Shown here piece by piece: positions 1 through 7,301 of a stretch of 12,142 bases of DNA. Source of the DNA: Desulfatitalea sp. (GTDB taxonomy: Bacteria; Desulfobacterota; Desulfobacteria; Desulfobacterales; Desulfosarcinaceae); assembly GCA_018224505.1 (NCBI GenBank), contig JAGTVD010000062.1, positions 1 through 12,142 of the forward strand, written 5' to 3'. Both the position numbers and the translations under genes were made by a program. Each line of letters starts with the position of its first letter. The stretch's first letter is position 1. The notes beneath the pieces were generated by a model that made no database searches, was not told the DNA's origin, and saw only the letters and a program-made list of their open reading frames with translations.

Positions 1-102
1 GACATTCTTTTCAAAAATGCCGATACAGCAATGTATGCAGCCAAGGGAACAGAGAACCGAGTTGTGCTGTTCCGAGAACTTGGTGAGCGAAAATCGGGCT
101 AA
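1..102 (+). CDS. GGDEF-domain protein, C-terminal end (partial)
   Basis: The window opens inside a reading frame that runs 33 residues to a TAA stop. The visible tail contains NADTAMYAAK, matching the conserved helix near the C-terminus of GGDEF (diguanylate cyclase) domains, usually written as NAD-AMY-AK. GGDEF domains make cyclic di-GMP from two GTP. The catalytic GGDEF loop lies upstream of the window, so it cannot be judged whether the enzyme is active. Only about 20 residues follow the motif, so there is no EAL domain C-terminal to it. The N-terminal sensory part is not visible. The gene is convergent with trkH, and the 163 bp between them show no clear hairpin plus T-run terminator. Family assignment is fairly sure; precise role is unknown. 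Confidence 0.8.
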   Translation, partial: DILFKNADTAMYAAKGTENRVVLFRELGERKSG

Positions 103-265
103 CCCCCGCGCACGGAAGGCGAGGGTCCAATCTTGATTATTACCAGGGAGGGGTTGTCGTCGCGACAGATCTGCAAGTTTCGGCAATGAGTAATTTCAAC
201 CGAACGGACACACAAAATCATGATCAGAAGTGGTTATAAAAGACCATGTGGCTGTGTTTCTGAAC

Positions 266-1717
266 TCATTTCCGCCAGAATTCCGGCACCAGCAGGATCA
301 GCAGGGTGTAGATCTCCAGGCGGCCCAGGAGCATGCACCAGATCAACAGCCACTTGCCCAGGTAGGGGATTTGGGCGTAATTGTCCACTGGGCCCACCGC
401 GCCGAATCCGGGGCCGATGTTACCGATGGTGGCGGCCACGGCGCCGATGGCGGTGACAAAATCCACTCCCAGGCCCGCCAGAACGATGGTGGTGAAGGCG
501 AACAAGGCAATGTAGAGGGCCAGAAAGCCCAGCACGCTGCGCATCACCTCCTCGGACACGTTCCGCCCGCCCAGCTTGATGGTGGTAACCGCCCGGGGGT
601 GCACCAGCCTGAAAAGCTCCTTGTAGCAGAATTTGACGCACAGGATCACCCGCAGGACCTTCATGCCACCGGCCGTGGATCCGGCCGAACCGCCAAGGAA
701 CATGCACGCCAGCAGGATCAGTTGAGACATTGCCGGCCACTGCTGGTAGTCGGCGGTGGCAAAGCCGGTGGTGGTGATGATGGAGACCACTTGGAAGGCG
801 GAGAAACGCAGCGCCTCGCCGAGGTGGCGGTAGAGGGCGGCAGCGTAAAGATCCGCAGCCACCACCAGCACCAGCACCAGGACGATACCGATGAAAAAAC
901 GACACTCCCCATCCCGCCAGAAGACCAGGGGGCGGCCGCGCAGCATCTGGTAGTGCAGGGAGAAGTTAATACCGGCCAGCACCATGAAGAAGATCATCAC
1001 CGCTTCGACATAGAGGCTGTTGTAATGGGCGATGGAACTGTTCCAGTTGGAAAAACCGCCGGTGGGCAAGGTGGTGAAGGCATGGCAGAGGGCGTCGAAG
1101 AAGGTCAGGCCGCCGAGCATTAGAAGCACCATCTGAACCAGGGTAAACAGGGCGTACACCTGCCACAGGATCTTGGCTGTGTCCCGGATCCGCGGCTTGA
1201 GCTTGTCCGGCACGGGAGTGGGCACTTCCGCTTTGTAGAGCTGCATGCCGCCGACGCCCAGGAATGGCAAAATGGCGATGGAGAGCACGATGATGCCCAT
1301 ACCCCCCAGCCACTGGATCAGGCTGCGCCACAGCAGCAGACCGGCGGGCAACGTTTCGATATTGCTAAGGATCGAGGCACCGGTGGTGGTGAATCCGCTG
1401 ACAGACTCGAAGACGGCATCCACAAAGACCCACTCGTCTCCCGACAGGTAGAAGGGCAACGCGCCGAAGAGGCCCACCGCAGTCCAGCCCACCGCAACGA
1501 TGGCCATGCCCTCCTCCTGGCCGATGGTGGCGGCCTGGGCGCCACGGAAGATCAATAACAGCAACAGGCCCGTGGTCATGGTCGCTCCCATGGCGCTGAG
1601 CAAGGGCCGGACGCTGGCGTCCTGGTAGTAAAGGCCGAAGCCCAGGGGCAGCAGCATGGTGAGCCCGAAGAAAAAGATCAGGCTGCCTTCGGTGTAGAGA
1701 ATGTAGCGCCAGCGCAT
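266..1717 (-). CDS. trkH: TrkH-family potassium uptake membrane subunit
   Basis: This 483-residue protein is the ion-conducting inner-membrane subunit of a Trk/Ktr-type potassium transporter, which works with the cytoplasmic NAD-binding subunit TrkA. Its length is normal for TrkH. It is strongly hydrophobic throughout and shows the four pore-loop (P-loop) segments expected for the superfamily: SVSGFTTTGAS, TTLPTGGFSNW, SIITTTGFATAD and TIGNIGPGFG. Each carries the glycine that builds the selectivity filter. The ATG start shares its A with the TGA stop of trkA (TGATG). A GGAG sequence lies 8 nt upstream, inside the 3' end of trkA, so translation is probably coupled. No convincing intrinsic terminator is seen beyond its stop. 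The sequence does not show whether it is a H+- or Na+-coupled symporter. Confidence 0.95.
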   Translation of the reverse strand: MRWRYILYTEGSLIFFFGLTMLLPLGFGLYYQDASVRPLLSAMGATMTTGLLLLLIFRGAQAATIGQEEGMAIVAVGWTAVGLFGALPFYLSGDEWVFVDAVFESVSGFTTTGASILSNIETLPAGLLLWRSLIQWLGGMGIIVLSIAILPFLGVGGMQLYKAEVPTPVPDKLKPRIRDTAKILWQVYALFTLVQMVLLMLGGLTFFDALCHAFTTLPTGGFSNWNSSIAHYNSLYVEAVMIFFMVLAGINFSLHYQMLRGRPLVFWRDGECRFFIGIVLVLVLVVAADLYAAALYRHLGEALRFSAFQVVSIITTTGFATADYQQWPAMSQLILLACMFLGGSAGSTAGGMKVLRVILCVKFCYKELFRLVHPRAVTTIKLGGRNVSEEVMRSVLGFLALYIALFAFTTIVLAGLGVDFVTAIGAVAATIGNIGPGFGAVGPVDNYAQIPYLGKWLLIWCMLLGRLEIYTLLILLVPEFWRK

Positions 1718-3081
1718 CAGAAATACTCCAGCTTGACTGCCAGAATCTTTTCGATGGCGCCGATGGCCCTCCGCTGGGCGAAGATGATCACCCGGTCGTC
1801 GGGCTGGATCACGCTGTCGCCGGTGGGGATGATCACCTGGTCGTCGCGGATGATGCTGGCCACGATGGCGCCTTTGGGAAAGTTGACCCGTTTGAGGGGT
1901 TTGCCGACAATATCGCTCGTTTCAAGGGCCACCACTTCCAGCGCCTCGGCCTGCTCCCCTTTGAGGGAGATTGCCGATAGTACTTTGCCACGCCGGATGT
2001 GCTGCAGAATGGTGTTGATGGCCGATAGACGAGTGCTGACCACCTGTTCGATGCCAATGGCCGTCACTAGTGGAAAGTAACTGAATTTGTTGATTTTGGT
2101 GATAGTTTTGCCCGCCCCCATCCGTTTGGCGAGCAAGGAGGTGAGAATGTTGGTCTCCTCATCGTTGGTGAGGGTTACCACCACGTCGATGTCGCCCACA
2201 TGCTCCTCGCTGAGCAGCGCCTGTTCGGAACCATCGCCATGCAACACCACTGTCTTGTTGAGCCGTTCGGCCAGCATGGTGCATTGGGATGCTCTTTTTT
2301 CGATGATCTTGCAGTAGATCGACTGGCTTTCCAGGTGCCGGGCCAGCCGGAAACCGATGCGCCCGCCGCCTACGATCAGCACCCGCTTGACCGGCTGAGC
2401 ATGCTTGTCGAACTCCGCCAGCAAATCGGGCAGGTACTGCTCCTCGCTGATGAAGTAGATTAGGTCCCCTGCGAGCAACCGGTCCGGCCCCCGGGGGATG
2501 ATCACCTCTTCATCGCGCACCACGGCCACGATCAGCAATCGCCGATGACCGATCCTCTCGGGCAGATCCATCAGGCGCACCCCTGCCAGACGGGCCTTGT
2601 CGTCCAGGTAGACGCCCACGAACTTGATGCGCCCCTCGGCGAACTCGCCCACATCCACAGCCCCGGGCACGCGCATCAAACGCTCGATGGTTTTGACCAC
2701 CTCGACCTCCGGGTTGATCACCGTGTCGATGTGGGGCACCTGCTGGCGAAAGGTGTCGTGGTAGGCATCGAAGTCCGCGCCCCGGATGCGAGCCAGCTTC
2801 TTGGTGCCCGGCGACAGGATGTCGGCCATCAGGCAGGCCACCAGGTTGCTTTCGTCCTGGTTGGTCACGGCCAGCAGGATCTCCGCCTGGCGGATGCCCG
2901 CATCCTCGAGCACCGACGGATTGCTGCCGCTGCCGGTAATGGTCTGCACATCCATGCTGTCGGCCACGCGGCGAATGGCGGCGGCATCACGGTCAACCAC
3001 CACCACCTCTTTGTTTTCCAAGGCCAAACGGCTGGCAATATGAAACCCGACCTCGCCGGCCCCCACGATCACGATTTTCAA
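1717..3081 (-). CDS. trkA: TrkA, NAD-binding regulatory subunit of Trk potassium transporter
   Basis: The protein has 454 residues, the usual length of a double-RCK TrkA. It forms the cytoplasmic gating ring that binds NAD(H) or ATP and controls potassium flux through TrkH. Two Rossmann (TrkA-N) domains are visible. The first has GAGEVG at residues 7-12 followed by VVVVD at the end of the second strand; the second has GGGRIG at about 238-243. Each is followed by a TrkA-C domain, at about 145-225 and 370-454. The start codon is TTG rather than ATG. The choice rests on a strong GGAGGGG ribosome binding site 8 nt upstream and on the Rossmann strand MKIVIVGAGE beginning immediately, as in other TrkA proteins. 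It is first in a two-gene operon with trkH. A promoter of its own lies about 80-107 nt upstream. Confidence 0.95.
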   Translation of the reverse strand: MKIVIVGAGEVGFHIASRLALENKEVVVVDRDAAAIRRVADSMDVQTITGSGSNPSVLEDAGIRQAEILLAVTNQDESNLVACLMADILSPGTKKLARIRGADFDAYHDTFRQQVPHIDTVINPEVEVVKTIERLMRVPGAVDVGEFAEGRIKFVGVYLDDKARLAGVRLMDLPERIGHRRLLIVAVVRDEEVIIPRGPDRLLAGDLIYFISEEQYLPDLLAEFDKHAQPVKRVLIVGGGRIGFRLARHLESQSIYCKIIEKRASQCTMLAERLNKTVVLHGDGSEQALLSEEHVGDIDVVVTLTNDEETNILTSLLAKRMGAGKTITKINKFSYFPLVTAIGIEQVVSTRLSAINTILQHIRRGKVLSAISLKGEQAEALEVVALETSDIVGKPLKRVNFPKGAIVASIIRDDQVIIPTGDSVIQPDDRVIIFAQRRAIGAIEKILAVKLEYF

Positions 3082-3089
3082 AGCGGTTA

Positions 3090-3096
3090 CCCCTCC
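3090..3096 (-). promoter_or_regulatory. Ribosome binding site of trkA (decides the TTG start)
   Basis: On the - strand GGAGGGG is followed by 8 nt and then TTG AAA ATC. This is a strong Shine-Dalgarno match at a normal distance and is the main reason for reading the TTG as the trkA initiator. Confidence 0.75.
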
Positions 3097-3159
3097 AAGC
3101 AGGGCAGAACGTCACGACGACGGCAGACAGGTCACGCGGTCAAAGATAAGAGCGCCGGA

Positions 3160-3188
3160 AACATACTATGGTGTGGAGGTGGTGTCAA
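3160..3188 (-). promoter_or_regulatory. Sigma-70-like promoter of trkA-trkH
   Basis: The - strand carries a perfect -35 hexamer TTGACA (3188-3183), a 17 bp spacer and TATGTT (3165-3160), which matches TATAAT at 4 of 6 positions. Transcription would start near 3153, giving a leader of about 70 nt before the trkA TTG. It lies in the gap between the biotin transporter genes and trkA. Thus trkAH can be expressed independently, although no strong terminator separates the two groups. Confidence 0.6.
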
Positions 3189-3263
3189 ATGGTGGCGCGC
3201 CCGAGCCTCCCATCCTTGCTATTTCGTTGCACTGTCAGCACTGCATCGTGATTTATCTGCCTT

Positions 3264-4019
3264 TCAGGCGAAGATCATGATCACGCAAAGCACGATCACG
3301 ATCACCAGTGCGATGCGATCCATCGGCTGAAAATGCCATGCGTGGGGTGTGCGTTGATCGCCGAAGCAGCGCGCCTCCATGGCGATGGCCAGGCGGTCGG
3401 CCATGAGAAAGGTACGGCGCAGCATGGGCAGGCCCATGCTGCGCATGCGGTAAATGGGATTTTTGCGGTTTTCGACAGCCCGGGCACGCTGGGCGTCGGC
3501 GGTTTCCCGGGCCTGGGTGAGGATGACGGGAATGAAGCGCAGCAGCAGCCCGATCATGGTGCCCACCCGGTGGGCCTGAACGCCGGGCAGGGGCCTTAAA
3601 AACCATTCCACGGCGGCCCGGATCCCGGACGAGCGGGTTGTGGCGCAGACGGTCATGCCGAGAAAGACAATCAGCAACCAGCGCCAGCAGAGCATGGCGC
3701 CTTCGAAAACGCCTTGGCGGCTGATCACCATCCCCTGCCATGTCAGGAGCGGATCGCCGGGAGTGCTCGCGCTGCGTAGCATCCAGATGGCAATTAACAG
3801 GATCAGAAAATAGCGCAGTTCTCCCAAGGCCCGAACCAGTGGCGTGCCGGTCTGGTGAAAGGCGGCAGCGACCAGCACCGAGGCCAGGAGCATGCCGGTG
3901 ATGCCGGCGGCCAGAGAGGCGGTGCTGAGGGCCATCAGCGCCGCCAGTTTGATGCGCGCATCCATGGCGTGCAAGGCGGTGGACCGCCACCGGTAGCCGA
4001 AAACGCTCAGTTGAGCCAT
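3264..4019 (-). CDS. bioN: ECF transporter transmembrane (T) component, BioN-like
   Basis: This 251-residue integral membrane protein is of the CbiQ/EcfT family. It couples ATP hydrolysis by the ECF ATPase to movement of the substrate-binding S component. Several hydrophobic segments occur in the first 160 residues and a final one at about 232-250. Two Ala-Arg-X coupling motifs typical of the family are visible in the cytoplasmic region: ARA at about 169-171 and ARC at about 206-208 (within MEARCFG). The ATG start lies inside the end of the upstream ATPase gene (13 bp overlap), with a weak GGTGA-type site, so coupling is likely. Because bioY and birA lie upstream in the same operon, the substrate is inferred to be biotin. 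The sequence of the T component alone would not show this. Confidence 0.9.
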   Translation of the reverse strand: MAQLSVFGYRWRSTALHAMDARIKLAALMALSTASLAAGITGMLLASVLVAAAFHQTGTPLVRALGELRYFLILLIAIWMLRSASTPGDPLLTWQGMVISRQGVFEGAMLCWRWLLIVFLGMTVCATTRSSGIRAAVEWFLRPLPGVQAHRVGTMIGLLLRFIPVILTQARETADAQRARAVENRKNPIYRMRSMGLPMLRRTFLMADRLAIAMEARCFGDQRTPHAWHFQPMDRIALVIVIVLCVIMIFA

Positions 4020-4777
4020 GATGTCACCGGAAGCCCCAGCCGCGCCTGGCAGGGCATGCGGATGTCGAACCGCTCGACCAGGGGCAGGACGTTGGCCACC
4101 GGTCCATCCGCCGCGATGCGCCCCTTGTCCATGATGATCAAGCGCTGGGCATGGCCGACCACCTTTTCCAGGTCATGGGCGGCCAGAATGATGGTGTGGC
4201 CCTCCTGGTGGAGCGCAACCACCTGTTGCAACACCTCCCGAATGCCGGGATAGTCCAGGTTGGCGAAAGGCTCGTCCAGAACCAGCACGTCAGGCCGCAT
4301 GGCCAGCACGCCGGCGATGGCCAGGCGGCGGCGCTCGCCGCCCGAAAGCAGATGGGGGCTCTGGTCGGCCAGGTGGCTCAATCCCAGCCGGTCCATGGTG
4401 GCCTGCACCGCCGCATCTACCATACCCCGGGACCAGCATAGGTTTTCCGGGCCAAACGCCACATCGTCCCGGACCGTTTCACCCACGATCTGGCTTTCCG
4501 CGTCCTGGAACACCATGCCCACCGTTCGGCGGGCGCGGGCCACATCCTTGGCCACGGAAATACCGTCCACCCGCACCGTACCGACCTGGGGCAGCAGCAA
4601 GCCGTTGAAATGGCGCAGCAACGTGCTCTTGCCCGATCCGTTGGGCCCGGCCAGCACCACGAACTGGCCCCGGGGGATCGTCAGGGTGATGTCGTGGAGC
4701 CCCCGCCCCGCCGGGGCAAAGCGGTGGGAAAGTCTTTCGGCGGCAATGATAGGCCTGGAATCTTCTATCCACGTCAT
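4007..4777 (-). CDS. bioM: ECF transporter ATP-binding (A) component, BioM-like
   Basis: This is a 256-residue ABC ATPase. Numbered from the chosen start, it shows Walker A GPNGSGKST at about 44-52, a Q-loop around FQDAESQ at 90-96 and the ABC signature LSGGERRRL at 144-152. It also shows Walker B VLVLDEP at about 164-170 and the H-loop histidine in LAAHD at about 201. It would power an energy-coupling-factor importer with the adjacent T and S proteins. A longer reading from a TTG at 4798 is possible. I chose the ATG at 4777 because AGGAG lies exactly 7 nt upstream of it. There is only one ATPase gene, as in dedicated group I ECF systems, so the complex presumably uses a homodimer. Assignment to biotin rests on the neighbours bioY and birA. 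Confidence 0.92.
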   Translation of the reverse strand: MTWIEDSRPIIAAERLSHRFAPAGRGLHDITLTIPRGQFVVLAGPNGSGKSTLLRHFNGLLLPQVGTVRVDGISVAKDVARARRTVGMVFQDAESQIVGETVRDDVAFGPENLCWSRGMVDAAVQATMDRLGLSHLADQSPHLLSGGERRRLAIAGVLAMRPDVLVLDEPFANLDYPGIREVLQQVVALHQEGHTIILAAHDLEKVVGHAQRLIIMDKGRIAADGPVANVLPLVERFDIRMPCQARLGLPVTSWLN

Positions 4778-4857
4778 AGCGGCACTCCTATGAAGCAACT
4801 TTCACATGCGCCTGCGTTGCGCACTCTTCTTCCATCGCCTCTCGATCCAAGCCCCCC

Positions 4858-5436
4858 TCATGGCGCTTCGCTTCGGGCAGGCGGGCGCATACCGACCGTC
4901 CCGCTGCCGAGCAGCGGCCGGACGGCGCGAACGATGGGGATGGCGGCGGCAATTTTCAGGGCATCGCCCGGCAGGAAGGGATAGCATCCTACGGCCAGGG
5001 CCTGGACCAGGGGGATGCCCGTGACCCACTGGAGCCAAAGGACACCCGGCACATAGATGACGATCGATCCGGCCACCATGGCCAGCACCTCCAGAGCTAC
5101 CCGCTGCTTTGCCCACCTGCCGATCAGCCCGGTGATGCCGGCGGCGATCCAAAACCCGATCAAATAGCCGCCGGTGGGCCCCACCAGGCGACCCAACCCA
5201 CCGGTGCCGCCGGCGAAAACCGGCAGACCGCAGGCGCCGGCCAACAAATAGACCCCCACGCTGACAACAGCCCAGCGGGGGCCCAGCAGCAGAGCGGCGA
5301 CAAACACGAACAGGTTCTGCAGCACAATGGGCACCGGCCCGATGGGGATGGACACAAAAGCCCCCACGGCGATCAAGGCGGCCATCAGGGAGGCATGCAC
5401 CAGCATGCGGGGAGAGTGCGTTACGCCATTCATCAT
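4858..5436 (-). CDS. bioY: BioY, biotin-binding S component of ECF transporter
   Basis: The protein has 192 residues and about six hydrophobic segments. It has clear BioY features: an N-terminal helix region SLMAALIAVGAFVSIPIGPVP, LQNLFVFVAALLLGP, the GLPVFAGG stretch with GPTGGYLIGF, and FLPGDALK near the C-terminus. BioY binds biotin with high affinity in the inner membrane. The frame is open further upstream to an ATG at 5487, but that has no Shine-Dalgarno. The ATG at 5436 has AGGAAAAGG with an 8 nt gap and gives a normal family length, so I prefer it. An ATG at 5433 follows immediately and could also serve. It lies 67 nt after birA and 80 nt before the ATPase gene, all in one direction, consistent with one operon for biotin sensing and uptake. 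Confidence 0.93.
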   Translation of the reverse strand: MMNGVTHSPRMLVHASLMAALIAVGAFVSIPIGPVPIVLQNLFVFVAALLLGPRWAVVSVGVYLLAGACGLPVFAGGTGGLGRLVGPTGGYLIGFWIAAGITGLIGRWAKQRVALEVLAMVAGSIVIYVPGVLWLQWVTGIPLVQALAVGCYPFLPGDALKIAAAIPIVRAVRPLLGSGTVGMRPPARSEAP

Positions 5437-5503
5437 TTTGAGTACCTTTTCCTGAGATCCGCGCTTCCAAAGGAACCCGATTTGCATCGACGGTCATAAC
5501 ATT

Positions 5504-6430
5504 TCAGACTTGCGGATGAAAACAGTCGCCATAGAGCACGGTGACGCGCCGCCCGTCAGCGGTTTCCAGCACCAGGGCGCCATCGGGGGCCACGTCCACC
5601 GCCAGTCCCGTGACCTGGTCGTTCAAGGTCTGAACCGTCACCGTTTTGCCCAGGGTCACCGCTCTGCCTTTCCATTGGTCCACCACCCCGGCCAGGCTCC
5701 CGCCCGTCAGGCGTTGTTCCAGACGGTCCCAAAACCCCTCCAGAATGCGGGCCCGGGAGACCGTGCGGTCGGTCAGGGCGGCCACTGAAACAGCCGGGGG
5801 CTTGACCCGCCGTGTGTCGTTGTGCACGTTGACCCCGATCCCCAAATTGATGAAATCGATGCGGTCCGGTTCGGCCGCCATTTGAGAGAGGATGCCGGCC
5901 AGCTTGCGCCCCTCCACCAACAAGTCGTTGGGCCATTTGAGTTGCACCGGGATTTCGTACAGATGGGTAATGGTGGCCGCCAGGTCCACCGCCGCCGCCA
6001 GATTGATCAGAGGCGCTTCGGCCAGTGGGATCCGGGGACGCAACACCATGGTAAAATAGAGGCCGCCCTGCGTGGATTGCCACTGACGTTGCAACCTGCC
6101 CCGTCCCTTGGTCTGGCGCTCGGCCACCACCACCGTGAAGGCCGGAGATCCCTTGCGCGCCAGCTCCATGGCGCTGTCCATGGTGGAAGGCAGTTCCTGA
6201 TGATAATGCATCTGGCTTTCCCGGGGGCCGAACACCCACGGGAAAGGCGCGTCCGGTTCCTTGACCAGGCGATATCCTTTGGGGGTGGTCTCGATGGCAT
6301 AGCCCACGGTCTGCAACTGGCGCATATGTTTCCAGATCGCCACCCTTGAAACCCCCAGCACCTTGCTCAACCGTTCCCCGGAAACCGGGCCCGCGGCCTG
6401 ATGCATATGGGCAATGATTTTGGCTTTCAA
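5504..6430 (-). CDS. birA: BirA, bifunctional biotin-[acetyl-CoA-carboxylase] ligase and biotin repressor
   Basis: BirA makes biotinyl-5'-AMP and transfers biotin to a lysine of biotin-dependent carboxylases; when not needed, the adenylate-bound form represses biotin genes. This 308-residue protein has the N-terminal winged helix (VSGERLSKVLGVSRVAIWKH), so it is the regulatory bifunctional type. The catalytic domain follows, with GRGR at about 109-112, KWPND at about 165-169, GRKLAG with the adenylation lysine at about 176, and a C-terminal SH3-like part. An ATG at 6475 would add 15 residues. I prefer the TTG at 6430, which has AAGGA about 6 nt upstream. The predicted promoter would start transcription close to 6475, and the winged helix begins right after this TTG. 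First gene of the biotin operon and probably self-regulated. Confidence 0.93.
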   Translation of the reverse strand: MKAKIIAHMHQAAGPVSGERLSKVLGVSRVAIWKHMRQLQTVGYAIETTPKGYRLVKEPDAPFPWVFGPRESQMHYHQELPSTMDSAMELARKGSPAFTVVVAERQTKGRGRLQRQWQSTQGGLYFTMVLRPRIPLAEAPLINLAAAVDLAATITHLYEIPVQLKWPNDLLVEGRKLAGILSQMAAEPDRIDFINLGIGVNVHNDTRRVKPPAVSVAALTDRTVSRARILEGFWDRLEQRLTGGSLAGVVDQWKGRAVTLGKTVTVQTLNDQVTGLAVDVAPDGALVLETADGRRVTVLYGDCFHPQV

Positions 6431-6475
6431 CGGCCTTCCTTTCAAGGGGCGGAGAGCAGCGGCCGGCAACCGCAT

Positions 6476-6507
6476 GGGTTAACTTAAAAACCAAGCATGG
6501 TTAACTA
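6476..6507 (-). promoter_or_regulatory. Predicted BirA operator upstream of birA
   Basis: On the - strand TAGTTAACC (6507-6499), 14 bp and AGTTAACCC (6484-6476) form an interrupted palindrome of two GTTAAC cores, 22 bp centre to centre. Known BirA sites in many bacteria follow TTGTTAACC-N14/15-GGTTAACAA. The first half matches at 8 of 9 positions and the second at 6 of 9. No other such pair is seen in the window. It overlaps the predicted birA promoter, as expected for repression. Confidence 0.65.
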
Positions 6508-6510
6508 CAA
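6482..6510 (-). promoter_or_regulatory. Predicted promoter of the birA-bioY-bioM-bioN operon
   Basis: On the - strand TTGTAG (6510-6505), a 17 bp spacer and TTAAGT (6487-6482) give a weak but correctly spaced sigma-70-type promoter. It is interleaved with the two GTTAAC half-sites, so BirA bound there would block RNA polymerase. Transcription would begin near 6475, leaving a leader of about 45 nt before the preferred TTG start. Confidence 0.45.
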
Positions 6511-6588
6511 TGGGTGGCAGGTGTCAACAGTAATTCTCGGCGGGTAGCAATGGACTGCTGCCTGTGGTCCGGATGCATCCCCTGCAAC

Positions 6589-6612
6589 GCGCCACCGCCT
6601 TCGGCGGGGCGC
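6589..6612. other. Stable stem-loop between the SpoIIM-family gene and birA
   Basis: The two arms pair over ten base pairs, nearly all G-C, with a single bulged A at 6594 and a short loop. Read on the + strand the tip is a C(TTCG)G tetraloop, a very stable type. It lies 27 bp beyond the stop of the SpoIIM-family gene and upstream of the birA promoter. No T-run follows on either strand, so it is not a standard intrinsic terminator; it may protect the 3' end of the mpl transcript or aid Rho-dependent ending. A perfect 10 bp palindrome, GGATGCATCC, lies at 6571-6580. Confidence 0.5.
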
Positions 6613-6639
6613 ACCACAACAACCGAGATCGCACCGGCA

Positions 6640-7281
6640 TCACATCGACATTGACACCAAGCGCTCGACGAGGTGGCCGGTCACAAAAACCTCCACGAAA
6701 CCCGCCACCAGGACCAGCAGCGTTACCAAGGGCAATAGGGTCCATACCTCCCGCCATATCGCTTTGAAACTCTCCTTGCGGGTCCGCCCCGGCAGGGGGG
6801 CGAAGGTGCAATGGTAGCCAAGCTTGAGTCCCAAGCCACCGGAGATGAAGAAGGCGGCCAGTTCGAACACCCCATGGGGCAGGATGCTGACCGTCAACAC
6901 GCGCAGCAGCGCCGGCCCTTCCAGGTCCGTCATGGCGGAAACGGCCCCCACCAGCATACCGTTGAGGCAGAGGGTGAGCACGGGCGACAAGCCGGCGATA
7001 AAGCCCAAAACCAACATCTGAACCATGGAGACCATGTTGTTAACGAAGACAAACAGCGCGGCGGCCACGGGCGGCAGCCCCATAATCAAGTCCACCAGCC
7101 GGTGCAGGCCTTCCATCTGGGCATTGAGAACGGCATCCGACAGTTGAGAGGCGTTCTGGGGCATCCCGTACATCACCACCGCACTGGCGAAGAACAGCAC
7201 CGCCGCCAGGCCGAACCAGCGCCGATTGGCATGGATCACCCGCCGTATGGTCGGCTTATCGGTTTGAAGGACGGGCGCCAC
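6640..7281 (-). CDS. SpoIIM/DUF95-family integral membrane protein
   Basis: From the preferred start the protein has 213 residues. It has a basic N-terminus, a first membrane helix around FGLAAVLFFASAVVMYG, and the family core FVFVNNMVSMVQMLVLGFIAGLSPVLTLCLNGMLVG followed by ILPHGVFELAAFFISGGLGLKLG. The run NN(M)...G..G..P....NG...G with PHG..E is characteristic of stage II sporulation protein M (SpoIIM, DUF95). In Bacillus SpoIIM belongs to the peptidoglycan-degrading DMP complex with SpoIID and SpoIIP. In non-sporulating bacteria the role of such proteins is unknown. The frame stays open far upstream, but that part lies over mpl. I chose the GTG at 7281 because AGGAG stands 5 nt upstream; another GTG at 7305 overlaps the mpl stop. 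Tight linkage to mpl suggests one transcript. Confidence 0.85.
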   Translation of the reverse strand: MAPVLQTDKPTIRRVIHANRRWFGLAAVLFFASAVVMYGMPQNASQLSDAVLNAQMEGLHRLVDLIMGLPPVAAALFVFVNNMVSMVQMLVLGFIAGLSPVLTLCLNGMLVGAVSAMTDLEGPALLRVLTVSILPHGVFELAAFFISGGLGLKLGYHCTFAPLPGRTRKESFKAIWREVWTLLPLVTLLVLVAGFVEVFVTGHLVERLVSMSM

Positions 7282-7301
7282 TATCTCTCCTGTCGGTTGC
7301 G

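Noticed and set aside
103..265. Possible terminator between the GGDEF gene and trkH
   Set aside because: Only a tiny TGTCG/CGACA hairpin and an ATCATGAT palindrome are seen, with no T-run of useful length on either strand.
230..1123. Long + strand frame of 297 codons opposite trkH
   Set aside because: It lies wholly antisense to a clear trkH, and its His/Gln/Gly-rich composition is typical of a GC-rich antisense shadow. No motif is recognised.
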